Of a stretch of 64,000 nucleotides of DNA, positions 34,081-44,820 are shown piece after piece. Where the stretch lies: assembly GCA_963995525.1 (NCBI GenBank), contig OZ023205.1, positions 42,346,074 to 42,410,073 of the forward strand. The letters are read 5' to 3'. This stretch comes from Escarpia spicata. Its lineage: Eukaryota > Annelida > Polychaeta > Sabellida > Siboglinidae. A program made the position numbers and the translations under genes. The notes beneath the pieces were generated by a model. It worked only from the letters and a program-made list of their open reading frames with translations, had not been told where the DNA came from and ran no database searches. Every line of letters begins with the position of its first letter. Position 1 is the first letter of the stretch.

Positions 34081-35321
34081 ATGGCGTTCGTAAATACAGC
34101 GTGCGAGGGCGTGAAGGCCGAACTGGACTTGTTCACCGGACCGATGACACAGAAGAGCATCGAGAGTAGTCAGTGGACCGTCTACCAACCGCTGACGGCT
34201 CTCGACGCCGGCGGCCCTATCGAGTTCCTCATTCCGGGGTCGGGTAACGACTATACGGACCTGGCGAGCCTTCAAACGTACGTCCGCTTAAATGTGGTTC
34301 AGGGGGACGGTACCGATCTGGCGGCCGGCGCCAACGTGGCGCCGGTCAACAATTTCCTCCATTCGATGTTCAGTCAAATCGACGTGTCGCTGAACGGTAC
34401 GCTCGTGACGCCGTCGACCTATACGTACGCGTACCGGGCCTACATCGAGACCCTGCTGAGTTACGGTAGCGACGCGAAACGATCGCATCTCACGATGTCG
34501 TTGTGGTACAAAGACAGCGCCAGACACATGAACGCGCGCGGGGACGACAACACCGGGTTCGTAGCACGGCGCGACCTGACGGCGGCCAGCGCCGAGGTGG
34601 AGATGATGGGACACCTGCACGTCGACGCGTTTATGCTAAACCTTCTCCTACCGAGCGGCATCGACACGAAAATACGCATGGTCGACTCGAAGGACGCCTT
34701 CGCGCTCATGGGCCCGGCTGCCGCGCCGGGGTGGCATATCGTGATACGCTCGATTTGCCTGTACGTCCGAAAAGTGAAGTTGAACCCGGAAGTCCAGCTG
34801 GGTCATATCAAAGCGTGGACTTTGAGAACGGCTAAGTTTCCGATGCGCCGCGTCGACTGCAAGTCGTTCTCGATAACGGCGGGTACGCTATCGCACACGC
34901 ACGAGAACCTGTATATGGGTGCGATTCCGAAACGCATAATCCTGATGATGATCGACAACGCCGCCTATAACGGAGACTACACTAGAAATCCGTTCAAAGC
35001 GCAGCACAACGACATCAACTTCCTCGCGCTCATCGTCGACGGACGTCAGGTGCCGAGCAAGCCGCTGCAGCCGGACTTCCCGCACCACCGGTGCATACGA
35101 AGCTACATGAATCTCTTCGAGGCCACCGGAAAGGCGGGCGAGAACGCTGGGAACGACATATCGCGCTCGGACTTCGAAGCTGGCTACACCGTCTTCGCTT
35201 TCGACCTGACCCCCGACTGTTGCGACTAGCCCGACCGATGAACGTCGTCGTGTACGCGGAATTCGAGACGGTGATTGAGATCGACAGGACCCGGAACGTC
35301 CTGTACGACTGTACGTCCTAA
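34081..35321 (+). pseudogene. Polinton major capsid protein (double jelly-roll), 3' deletion
   Basis: Hexon-like major capsid. 382 residues are open from ATG 34,081: N-terminal VNTACEGVKAELDLF, then FLHSMFSQIDVSLNG, TYAYRAYIETLLSYG, the RKVKLNP linker, and C-terminal GYTVFAFDLTP. The frame stops at 35,229. The normal C-terminal strand (NVVVYAEFETVIEIDRTRNVLYD) follows at 35,238-35,321 in a different frame. The roughly 20 residues expected between them are missing, so a small out-of-frame deletion near 35,225 removed part of the last strands. Start is 2 bp after the pVI-like stop. Confidence 0.9.
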
Positions 35322-35326
35322 CCACC

Positions 35327-35692
35327 ATGGATACGTTCCAACTGCTGCGTCGCCTGGAACGCGACGCGTACGCTAAACGCATCGTCGTCGGCGTCGTGCC
35401 TAAAGACGCGCTACTTACCGCCGCCGTCACTTACCCGATGGCCTTCGTGTGCAATACCGACGACGGCGGCGAACCGGGGGAGCACTGGGTGGCCGTCTAC
35501 GTCGACCGGCGAGGCGTCGGCGAGTACTTCGATTGGTACTGTCTGCCGCCGCTGCACGCCGACTTCCGCGTCTTCCTGCACCGTCACTGCGGCGACGCGT
35601 GGACGTACAACGACAAGCGATTGCAGAGCGTCGTCTCTAACGTGTGCGGACAATATTGCGTCGCCTATCTACTCCTATCGGTGCCGTGGTGA
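35327..35692 (+). CDS. adenain-like cysteine protease (maturation protease), short C-terminus
   Basis: 121 residues with the C5/Ulp1-clan catalytic set: His53 (GEHWVAVYVD), Asp69 (GEYFDWY), oxyanion Gln100 and Cys107 (VCGQYC). Q-to-C spacing is seven, as in adenovirus protease. It would process pVI-like and other virion proteins. Only 14 residues follow the catalytic Cys, clearly fewer than related proteases. The gene ends inside the convergent PolB 3' end (56-bp overlap), which suggests that a deletion fused the two 3' ends. Probably non-functional or altered. Confidence 0.75.
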   Translation: MDTFQLLRRLERDAYAKRIVVGVVPKDALLTAAVTYPMAFVCNTDDGGEPGEHWVAVYVDRRGVGEYFDWYCLPPLHADFRVFLHRHCGDAWTYNDKRLQSVVSNVCGQYCVAYLLLSVPW

Positions 35693-38600
35693 CGCCGTCG
35701 TCGAGCATGCGGCGTTTAGCGTAGAAGTAGCTCAACGCCGCGCGCTCTTGAACGTACGTCAACACGGACGAGTCTTTCACCTGGAAGCCGAGGTTCCAGC
35801 CGACGCCGCTGCGTCGGTCGCGCAGTACGGCGAGGAAAGTGTTCTCGTCGATGTTGGCGTTCTGACGTTTGCTCAGACCCTTCGTGCTGTACTTCGCGCC
35901 GTCGTCGCCGCCGAAGCAGTAGTACGTTTTACTGCACAGCGCCACGATTCCATCGCCGCGCCACTCTTCTTTGAAGAGACCCGGCGTTCGACGATCGAAC
36001 AGACATCGGCGCGCGCAGCAGTCGCCACCCTCCCACGCCAGTCCGGCGACGCGGCATCGTACGTACGCGTCCACGTGCGCATCGCAGCATTCGGCCGGAA
36101 ACCAGAGCGAACGATTCCGGAAGTAGTGTTCGCGCAGCGCTTCCGGTACGAGCGCGTCGATGTCGAGGCCCGCTAGGGCGATGTACGCCGAGTCGGTGTC
36201 CATAGCGCAGTACTGGAAGAGCGGACGGGGAATGTAGGCGTCGACGAAATCGTAGTAGAACTCCAGCATTCTCAATTTCGCGTATTGATACACGAAATAG
36301 CCGATTTGGATAGGCAGGCCGTAGACGACGGTGCGCTTATTCAGCGCCACCTCGTACAGTTCGTCGTCGACGATGACGTCGAGTTGCCGGAAGCGCCGAT
36401 TGTTGACGAGTTGCGAGGCACCGGTCGGCGTGGCGTACTTGATATCCCGGTGCCGATCGACGCACGTAATCGTCTTCCCGTACGAACTGTTGGCGAGTAG
36501 TTTAAAGGTGTCGGCGATGATCGATTTGTCGGGGTCGACGTCGCCCTCGCGTCGCGCCGTCGACACCGTATCGTGCTCCAGATACCAGCGTAGGAGGGGC
36601 GTGGCGAGAACGATCGCCGTGCCGAAGTAGCTACCGACGAGCGTCCGTTGAGGTCGGGTGAGTAGGTCGTGCGACTCGGCGTAGCGGCGCATGAACGGGC
36701 TGAGATCGTCGCGCGTGATATCGACGTTCTTGAACACGGGCTGCATTTAGGCGAACTTGGCGCGCAGCGCTTTCGGCACGGCGATATCGCACTGCACGAG
36801 GCCGAACAGAGAGCCGTCGCGTACACCCTCCAGTATCGTCGAGTGCGTACACCGCCCCGCCGATGGTTGCCATCGTGACGCGTCGGGCGGTGTCGGCACC
36901 GCGGGGGGTCGTACGGCTCGCCATTGGCACTCCCACATTTCGACGACGGCGTCGACGTGGCGGCGTTGGTAGGCCGTCACGGCGATCGTCTCGGCGTACA
37001 GCGTCGTCATCGGTCGACCGTTGACGGCGTTCGTCGTCACGTGCGTCTGGCACGTCGGGCAGCCGTGGAAGTAGCAGCCGTGAAAATGATACGCCGTTCG
37101 CGTGGCGGCGCACCAACCGTCGACTCGGTACTTGCCGATGCGCATCTCGCGTCCGTTCAACTGGTGCCGTATACGAGTGTCGGTCCGGTCCGCCTCGTAC
37201 GTCAACCACTCCACGGCCATACGACCGTAGCGGTGCACGCGCTCCGCTCGAAAGCCGTTCTCGGCGCGTCGACGCGTGTACTAACCCGTCGGCATCTCCC
37301 GCATCATCGCCGATAGATAGAGGCCGTTCGAGTCATAGCCTACTATCGAACGACACGGGTTGTTGCCGCCTCGAATAGACGTCACGCCGGCCTCGTGATG
37401 ACGCGCGAAGATGATCGATGGGCCGCCGACGATCTGCGACTGCAGTAGGCGGTGCAGGTCTTTGTTCGATTCGTTGAACAGGGAGAAATGGATTGACAGC
37501 GGCAGGTCGTTGAATAGGTAAAACAACGACAATCCCGGTACGCTGATGGCGTCCTTGAACATGTCGATGCGCTGGCGGCGATAGAAGGCGAACTGCCGCT
37601 CGAGGGCCTCGAGAAACGGCGCCACATCTCGGTTATTATACCAGATTAGAAAATCGCGCATCGTCGTCATGCGTTCGTCACGCCACGCCGTCGCACAAAT
37701 TTCGTACGCCTCCGCGGAGATTCCCTCGCGTTTCAGGTGGCTGTAGAAAGTTTCGCGCGGCGGCAGGACGGTCTCGTCTAGGCGCGTCAGTGCGTCGATA
37801 TACTCGTACGGAAAGTACCCCTTCGTCGCCGCGCAGCCGTACGCTTTCAGATAGCGCTCGTAGCTGACACCGGGCGCGAGGTAATTAGTTATGTCGAGGA
37901 ATTTCAACGTCGACGTCGTCAGGCACATGTAATTGTTCTGTCGTTTAATGGTGAACGCCGACGATGTGTGCTGCGCGTCGTCGGTTATGAGCAGTGGGGT
38001 CAAGTACTTTTTGACGACATTCAAATCGTATTTACCGCTGTTAAAACCCAGTACGGGCATTTGACGAAGGTACGTCCACAGGCGGTCGGCGAGTCGGCGT
38101 ACGGTGACGCATCGTTGTCGTCGTCGTCGCACCGTCTTCGCCGCCAGTCGTCGTCGAGCGCGTCGAGTGAAGAGCCGCGCACGCCGCCGCGCTCACGGCT
38201 TCCAGTTCGTCGATGAGGCGGCGCGCCAGTTCGGCCGAATCACCGGTCGTGACGTAACAGCGCGCCGCTTCGTGTCCGGGCACGTTCGATGCGACGCTCA
38301 CGCTGAGCAGTTCGTGTCGCGCTAGCCACCGGCATTTGTCGGTATCCGGCGGTAGATAGTTGGCGGCTAAATAGCATTCAAAATCGAAGGTCGCGCGGTA
38401 CGGATAGTAGCGCAGGTCGTCGCCGCCGACGTCGATGCCTTCGTCGTCGAGCCGTTGAAACACGGACGGCGTCGGTCGGTAGACGCCGCCGGGAAACACG
38501 TGACGAACACCACCTTCGCACGTCGCTTCGTGACGCCGTAATTTCCACGTGTCCCGCCAGAGGGAGTTGCCGCATTTCGAGCACTTGTACGTTTTCGCGT

Positions 38601-39531
38601 ACGCGCGCAGGTCGGTTATGTACGAGAAGTGCGTCTCGTACAGGTTGACGTTCAGGGTCGTGGGGTGCTTTTCGATCGACCGACGGACTAGTTCGGCGGC
38701 GCCGGCCTCCGTCAGTCGATAGACGGCGACGTTGATGCCGAAAACCGTCTCCACGCGTTCCAGTTCGTTCAGGCGCACGCTGTTCGACGTCGTCGAAGCG
38801 TGGCGCGCGTGCAGTCGTTTAGCGACTCTCATTAAACGGGTCAAATTTATTCTGGGGCCGTTCCGCGTTCCGCGTTGTCGACCGCCTTGCAGGTGGAGAC
38901 CGATGCACCTGAAGAGGCATAGATGGTCGTCGTAGGGCGTGCCCCGACGATCGTTCGTCAACGTCACTATTTGCTTGTTGTTGCGCACGTAGGCGGGGAG
39001 CGCGGTGCCAACGCACCAGATAGGATGGTTTAGGATGGCGTTCTCGAAGTAGGTGGCGTTCGTTACGAGCTCGACCACCCACCCCGAGTCGGGACGCTGC
39101 GCGATGACGTACTGTAGTACGTCGATCGTGCGTACGACGTCGAGGAATCGTTCGAAGGAACGGCTATCGGTAACGAGGGCGGGCGTTTCGAGACGACCGC
39201 AGCAGTTACAGGACGAATGAAAATAGCGGTAACGTCCCGACACCTTGTGGCGTAACACGAAACCATAACTCACGTTAATTTTAAACGCGTTCTTTTGTTC
39301 GCGAAACATAACCCTCAGACGCGGTTCGAGCACCCGCGTACTCGTACAGGCGATCATTCGATAGTTGTAGCGGGACTGTACAGTACCGCGCGCTATCGTC
39401 GTCTCTATGCTACGTCGATGTTCGTCCACGACGCGCTGTAGAGCGTCGTTGTCGACCGGTGCATTGGGACCATCGGGAGGTGGCGACACCTCCCGACGAC
39501 GACCGCACGTATCCCTCATGTGTCGTAGCAT
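35637..39531 (-). pseudogene. protein-primed family B DNA polymerase, with frameshift and two stops
   Basis: Polinton pPolB, about 1,290 codons, replicating DNA from terminal-protein-primed ends. From ATG 39,531: an N-terminal region with DDHLCLFRCIGLH (possibly OTU-like, weak) and a C2H2-like finger (CSKCGNSL to HEATC). Exonuclease motif I is TFDFECYL (about 38,367-38,390), later exo block is GFNSGKYDLN, motif A is YDSNGLYLS (about 37,320), motif B is KLLANSSYGKT (about 36,490) and motif C is DTDSAY (about 36,190). Lesions: a frameshift near 38,130, an in-frame TAG at 37,281-37,283, and an in-frame TAA at 36,747-36,749. Convergent with the protease. TATA-like TTAAATATG lies about 30 bp upstream. 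Confidence 0.92.
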
Positions 39532-39557
39532 AACGGCGCGCGTACTGTACGTTACGC

Positions 39558-39570
39558 CGCATATTTAAGC
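39558..39570 (-). promoter_or_regulatory. TATA-like element upstream of PolB
   Basis: GCTTAAATATG on the minus strand, about 30 bp before the PolB ATG. Same distance as the TATA box of the NADAR gene. Confidence 0.35.
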
Positions 39571-39828
39571 CATGAGGGTCACTAGCTGGTAACGTGGATT
39601 GTCTTGGGTTGAGAAAAATACACGTTTTAACACGGCAGTTGAATTGACTCGCTCTCAACATGGACATATACATTTGGGTAAGCGTCTAGTGCATCTATGT
39701 AATGTGATTAAAACGCCGTGAAGACGTAGCACGAAGTCCCGAAGAGATATTTATTCAAGTGTCTGTATTTCGTGGTGAATTATCGCCCAGACAACGCCTA
39801 GACAACTGATGCGTGTCGGCTAGCCCCA

Positions 39829-40257
39829 TTGTCAAAGCAGCATAGCCAAAGTCCAGATCGGCTATACAGCCTCACGTGCGCAAATAACAAACAATCACTG
39901 ATGGGGCGGAAGTCGCCGAAGACGGGTACGGGGTCGACGCCGCGCAAAGACAGCTCAGCGAGCGACGACCCTATTACGGCTAAGCTAATGGACATTTTGA
40001 CAGATGAACATTTTGTCTCGAACGTCGCGGATCAAATCGCAGACATCCTCGCCCTGAAACTGAGCGCGCGCCTTGAAAAGCTAGAAAAAGAGGCTTCTGT
40101 ACTCACCAAAAAGGTACAAACGCTGGAGGAGAAGGTGGAAATGTTGGAGACGGAGGCGGACAAACGTGAACAATACACGCGTCGTCCGAACCTCCGCATC
40201 TCCGGCATTCCAGAGACATCAGATGAAGTCACAAACAACTTAGTTTCTTTATTGTGA
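39829..40257 (+). mobile_element. LINE ORF1-like coiled-coil fragment in the Polinton
   Basis: 142 residues. A Ser/Thr-rich N-terminus is followed by a long coiled coil (residues about 75-120, LEKLEKEASVLTKKVQTLEEK) and then REQYTRRPNLRISGIPE. That last block is the typical join of coiled coil and RRM-like domain in L1/transposase_22-type ORF1 proteins. The frame then ends abruptly. No reverse transcriptase follows. Most likely a fragment of an L1/L2-class LINE inserted between PolB and the right TIR; a captured gene is less likely. Possible start ATG lies before the GRKSPKTGTGSTPRK segment. Confidence 0.55.
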
Positions 40258-40522
40258 ATTGTATCCACGGCTTATAAACATCCTGCCTTAACAGGGCGGC
40301 CGCTGAGTATAGCTTTTAAATGCTAAACGCATGCATGGGATTCGTTTTGATAACGCCAGCCAGCTGAAATTAACGCCGTTACAGAGCCGGCTAGCCGCAT
40401 GGTTATATTTAGAAACTAGGCCGCCGGATCGGCTGCTGCTGCTGCGAGCGCGCACCGCTGCTGCTGCTACATAGGGTACAGCGGGGTTATTTTCACACAA
40501 TGGGTTTAGAGCGCAGCGCCGC

Positions 40523-40665
40523 TATAACCATTGTGGTTATATACAGGCTTACATATATATATATATATATATAACCGTTATGGTTATATACAGACTTACA
40601 TATATATATATATATATATATATATTAATTAATTAATTAATTAATTAATTAATTATAATTATAAT
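40523..40665. repeat. duplicated hairpin plus TA/TTAA microsatellite
   Basis: Two direct copies of ATAACCxxxxxGGTTATATACAG (each a 6-bp inverted repeat around 5 nt), each followed by ACTTACATATATAT. A TA run and then (TTAA)n extend to about 40,665. Confidence 0.85.
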
Positions 40666-40695
40666 TATACGTAAGCAATTAGTCACTAAAATAAC

Positions 40696-40912
40696 CGCTA
40701 GGTGGCGGCACCTCAAGGGAAGGGTCATCAATCAAGTGACAGGCCATCAATCACGTTTTTTATAAGTATGTTCCCGAAAACGTTTAGTGTCACCAAAACC
40801 CTTTGATCTTTTTTTTATAAGTATGTTCCCGAAAACGATTAGCGCGTTTTTTATGAATAGAGCGAGGTCTGAAAAGGGGCGGGGCGAGCCGCTCATCCTC
40901 CTATATACTACT
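40696..40912 (-). repeat. Polinton right TIR, about 217 bp
   Basis: Reverse complement of the left TIR. Outer about 170 bp nearly identical, inner edge with two small deletions. Ends ATACTACT at 40,912. Confidence 0.95.
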
Positions 40913-40918
40913 GACGCA
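40913..40918. other. Polinton target site duplication, right
   Basis: GACGCA, identical to 29,321-29,326. Confidence 0.95.
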
Positions 40919-41318
40919 GACAGAAGGCGTTCAACAAACGTTGGGTCTGTTCGTGTTTCCGCACGTACGACATCACACGGATTATGCAAATGTTGTTCTT
41001 TCGCAAACATATTAATACGTTTGGCAAACAGGAAACGCCAACAGCACAAATGCGTCTAGTCTTACACGGCTGGTTTCTGAATTCAAACTCCTTTCTAATC
41101 CAGATCCAGTAGGACAACTTCGTTCGAATTATATTGTGTCACTTGTGTGTCACTAGTGTTTTTATTATTAAGTAAGTATACAAATAAGTAAGTAAATAAA
41201 GAACGTTGCTCTGACTATATATCGGATATTGAGTAGAACGACAAAACATCCCACAGTTATCCGGTTAGACGCCTCCTAGACTCGGCAAAATCGCCACGCG
41301 TATTATATCTAAACAATG
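40919..41318. other. intergenic right flank of the Polinton
   Basis: AT-rich; no gene recognised. Confidence 0.55.
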
Positions 41319-42226
41319 GCTGCACTCGATTGGTCAGACCGCTGTAGCACACAGTGCACCCGGTCTGCTTATTTAGCATTTGTTTGACCCGGCAGTACTG
41401 CGCACGCATCAATCCGGTGTAGCACGGATTGCTCGTCCAGTTTGGGAGGGTGTCATGCGGTTCAAGATGGCGACGTTAGTTGACTATAGAATAGAACACA
41501 AGTTTGCATTTATTCTAGTGAATTTATTTTCGTGATAGAAACAACAAATTGACATAATAAAAGTATAACAATATAAAGCCTTTTTGTTTTTGAACATCAC
41601 TCTTTTTAAAACACTTGCACATTTAGAGTTTGCAAGATTAAAAGTTCTAGGTTACTAGCAAACTAGCCACAATAATCTATTTTCAGTTGCTTTTAGGAAG
41701 CCAGTCATCAAAACATTAAAGCATCAACGGTTATTTACATCACAGTGTTGGGAAAAATAGACTCTGCTACTTGGATTTTTTTTCATTTAAAAACATTTTA
41801 GTGCTTGTGCACCTAGGCAATGGAATAAAAAGGAAATAAAACTGACTGGCATTGAATAGTATAAAATAAACTTCATTCGAATTGTCCATAAATTTACACC
41901 ATCAAACCATGTAATGTAGAGGGGGTGACCAGTCGTAATGATAACGCTTAAACCTCTGATTACATATTGTTTGTGATGTTAATCCTCTTGATTCTTCCAT
42001 TAAATCCACGATATTTCCTACAGGCTGCAACACAACCTGATTGACATTGTCATTCTTAACATCAACATGGTCATAGTCCACAAATTCTGTCTTTCTCTGT
42101 CCATCTACCAAACACACCTGTACCGCGACCCGATCTATCCTCGATTGACAAGTAGACCGGTCACATGGTAGGGTGAACTCGGGGTATCTCGCAGATCCAA
42201 CTCAGGCCTGACCAATCGAGTGCAGC
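41319..42226. mobile_element. non-autonomous TIR element, about 0.9 kb
   Basis: GCTGCACTCGATTGGTCAG at 41,319-41,337 is repeated in perfect inverse at 42,208-42,226; the match extends to 22 bp with one mismatch. The interior has no transposase. CR1 copy 3 begins 2 bp after the right end. Flanking target duplication not clear. Confidence 0.6.
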
Positions 42227-42228
42227 TA

Positions 42229-44820
42229 ATTTAACAAGATTTAACAAGATTGCCATCCAGAAAATTACTCTGGATGGCAGTTGGACAAGGAAGCCTTTTG
42301 GCTTATCGAGAGTCCAATACTTTTTATCTACATGTATCCCGCCTTTTTAAGGTGTGTGTCGATTTTATTTTTAAACATATTCACGCTACTAGCACCAACA
42401 CAATCAGGAGATAATCTGTTCCATTCATTTAGTCTTTTGTGAGAATGAGAACTTTCTTATATCTAATCTACACTGCTCCTTTACTAATGTAGCTTCATGT
42501 CCTCTGGTCCTTCTATCTTTCTTAACTGAGAAAAAAATGTTTCTATCAATATTTTCATAACCATTCAATATTTTAAACACTTCTATGTGATCTCCTCTCA
42601 ATCTCCTGGTCTCTAGTGTTGTTAAACCACATTCTTTTAGGCGTATTTCGTAACTAAGATCCCTCAGATTTGGTATCATTTTAGTCGCTCTCCTCTGTAC
42701 TCTTTCTAGCATATCTATGTCCTTCTTGCGATATGGCCTCCATGCTTGTATACAATATTCTAAATGAGGCCTCACTATTGTTTTGTACAGCGGTACTATT
42801 AATTCTTTTTTCTTATACGCTATATTTCGTCTAATTAATCCAAGGATTTGATTTCCCTTTGACGCTGCAATTCCGCACTGCTCTGAAACCTTCATATCAG
42901 CACTAATGGTTAACCCTAAGTCCTTTTCTTTTACAGTAGTACTTAGAACAGTACCCCCCATTTTATATTTTACCTCTTCATTCCCATGACCTGTGTGGAG
43001 GCATTTACATTTCCCAAAATTGAACAGCATTTGCCACTTTTCAGACCATTTGATCAACCTATCAAGATCATCTTGTAAATGCTGTCTGTCTCCATCACTT
43101 TTAATCCTTCTAAACACTTTTGTATCATCCGCAATTTTTAACACCTTGCTTGTTATATCATCGTCCAAATCGTTGATATATATTAAGAATAATATAGGTC
43201 CTAGTACTGATCCCTGTGGTACCCCACTCAATACCGATTTCCAGTTTGAAGCCTCCCCATCAACTACTAAACGTTGTCTTCTGTCATTCAGCCATTTTTC
43301 TATCCAGTTTATTATACCATTTCCTATGCCAATGGCCTTTAGCTGAAGGAGTAATCTTTGATGTGGTACTTTGTCGAAAGCTTTTTGAAAATCTAAATAA
43401 ATTATATCTACTGGTGATCCCTCATCTACCCACCTAGTGATGTCTTCCAAAAAACATAACATATTTGTTAAGCATGACCTCGCTTTTAAAAACCCATGTT
43501 GAGATGGGTTTATCAAGTTATGTTTAACAAGAAAATCCACCATGTGATCTTTAATTAGTCTTTCTAATAATTTGCAAATCACTGATGTTAAACTCACTGG
43601 TCTATAGTTCTCTGACTTGTTTCTCGAACCTTTTTTAAATAACGGTATAATGTTTGCCTCTTTCCATTCTAAAGGAACCACTCCCTCTTCTAATGACAAA
43701 TTGAAAACTGTTGCAAGCGGTGCGCTAATTTGTTCTACAATTTCCAATAGTAGTTTGGGCGGAATCCCGTCCACTCCAGGTGATTTATTATCCTTCATAG
43801 CCCTTATTTTCTTAGCTACCATTTCCGAGGTTACAACTAACTGTCCTAAATAGTCTGAATCTGCCCCCTTGAACTTAGCCTCTGGTACTGGCAGTGAACT
43901 AATATCTTCCCTGGTAAACACTGAACTAAAATACTCATTCAGGTCTTCTGCCATTAAGAATCCCTCTGATATTGTATTTCCAGCACTATCTTCTAGAGGA
44001 CCGACCTTATCCTGAACTTTCTGTTTGCTTCGAATATACGCATAAAAACTCTTACTGTCATGTTTTATATTACTAGCTAATTTTGTTTCATAGCTTCTCT
44101 TTGAATTTCTAATTTCAGCTGTAGCTTGATTAAGTGCTTCTTTATAAATGTTGTAGTCTTCATCATTTCCAGTACATCTATATGCCTTACACATTAATTG
44201 TTTATACTTAATTTTTCTAATGGCTTCTTTCGATAAGTGTTTCTTTTTAGACCGTTTCCCTTGTTTTTTGAAAGGTACAAATTTATCGACTATGCACTTA
44301 ATTTCACTATTTAAGATATTCCAGCATTCGGTTGCTGTCTTATTCTTCAGTGTGTTATTCCAGTCTATCTTTGCTAAATATTTCCTCATGTCCTTATACC
44401 TTCCTTTGTGGAAATTTCTCCTATACTGCTTTTTACTATTCCTTTCTGATTTTACTTTGGTGGTAAAATGTATCTGGTTGTGATCACTACTCCCCAGTGG
44501 CTCACATATCTTGACATTGTCAACTAATTCTTTCTGTGAGGACAAAACTAAGTCTAACACATTCTCTCCCCTGGTTGGTTCTAGCACATGTTGAGAAAGG
44601 AAACTATCTTGTACTAAAACTAAAAACTTGTGGTCCTCACTCCCCATACTCTGTAGAGATTTCCATTGTATATGCCCATGGTTAAAGTCCCCCATAATAA
44701 TACAGTTCCGTTTGCTTACTTCCCTTATAGCGTTTTGTATTTTTTCATTCTCTTCTATGCTTATGTTTGGACTTCGATAAACTAACCCAACTGTTAACGT
44801 TGAGTTTCCTGTAACTATGT
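42229..44820 (-). mobile_element. CR1 LINE copy 3, 5'-truncated
   Basis: Same subfamily as copies 1 and 2. The 3' end carries the doubled TTAACAAGAT terminal motif at 42,229-42,250. The 5' end stops inside the endonuclease domain at 44,820, where similarity to copy 2 ends abruptly. Confidence 0.93.
42425..44820 (-). pseudogene. CR1 copy 3 ORF2, truncated
   Basis: Open for 756 codons from MGDFNHG (44,695) and further open towards 44,820 without an ATG. It lacks the first endonuclease blocks. RT blocks SPGVDGIPPKLL, YLDFQKAFDKVPH and GVPQGSVLGPILF are intact, but the catalytic FADD reads IADD (the aromatic residue is lost, both Asp kept). The C-terminus stops at SFSQKTK because two bases are missing relative to the other copies. 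Not functional. Confidence 0.9.

Larger units (their letters stand above)
29327..40912 (+). mobile_element. Polinton/Maverick (virus-like DNA transposon), 11.6 kb
   Basis: Ends are defined by inverted AGTAGTATATAGG termini and a GACGCA duplication. The termini start 5'-AG, as Polintons do. Plus-strand gene order: tRNA-like, NADAR, packaging ATPase, small basic protein, small membrane frame, integrase, conserved membrane protein, minor capsid, pVI-like, major capsid, protease. PolB is on the minus strand, tail-to-tail with the protease. The whole unit is CpG- and GC-rich (TCG, ACG and CGA codons everywhere), sharply unlike its AT-rich flanks. ATPase, integrase, major capsid and PolB are broken. 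A LINE ORF1-like piece lies between PolB and the right TIR. Confidence 0.97.

Noticed and set aside
33754..34275. 173-codon minus frame opposite pVI-like and major capsid
   Set aside because: Shadow of recognised plus-strand genes.
34888..35430. 180-codon minus frame opposite the capsid 3' end
   Set aside because: Shadow; composition Arg/Ser-rich without any motif.
29653..39531. Idea that the element's tRNA suppresses its own stop codons
   Set aside because: The anticodon loop reads AGG (Pro) and the interruptions use TGA, TAG and TAA; frameshifts also remain.
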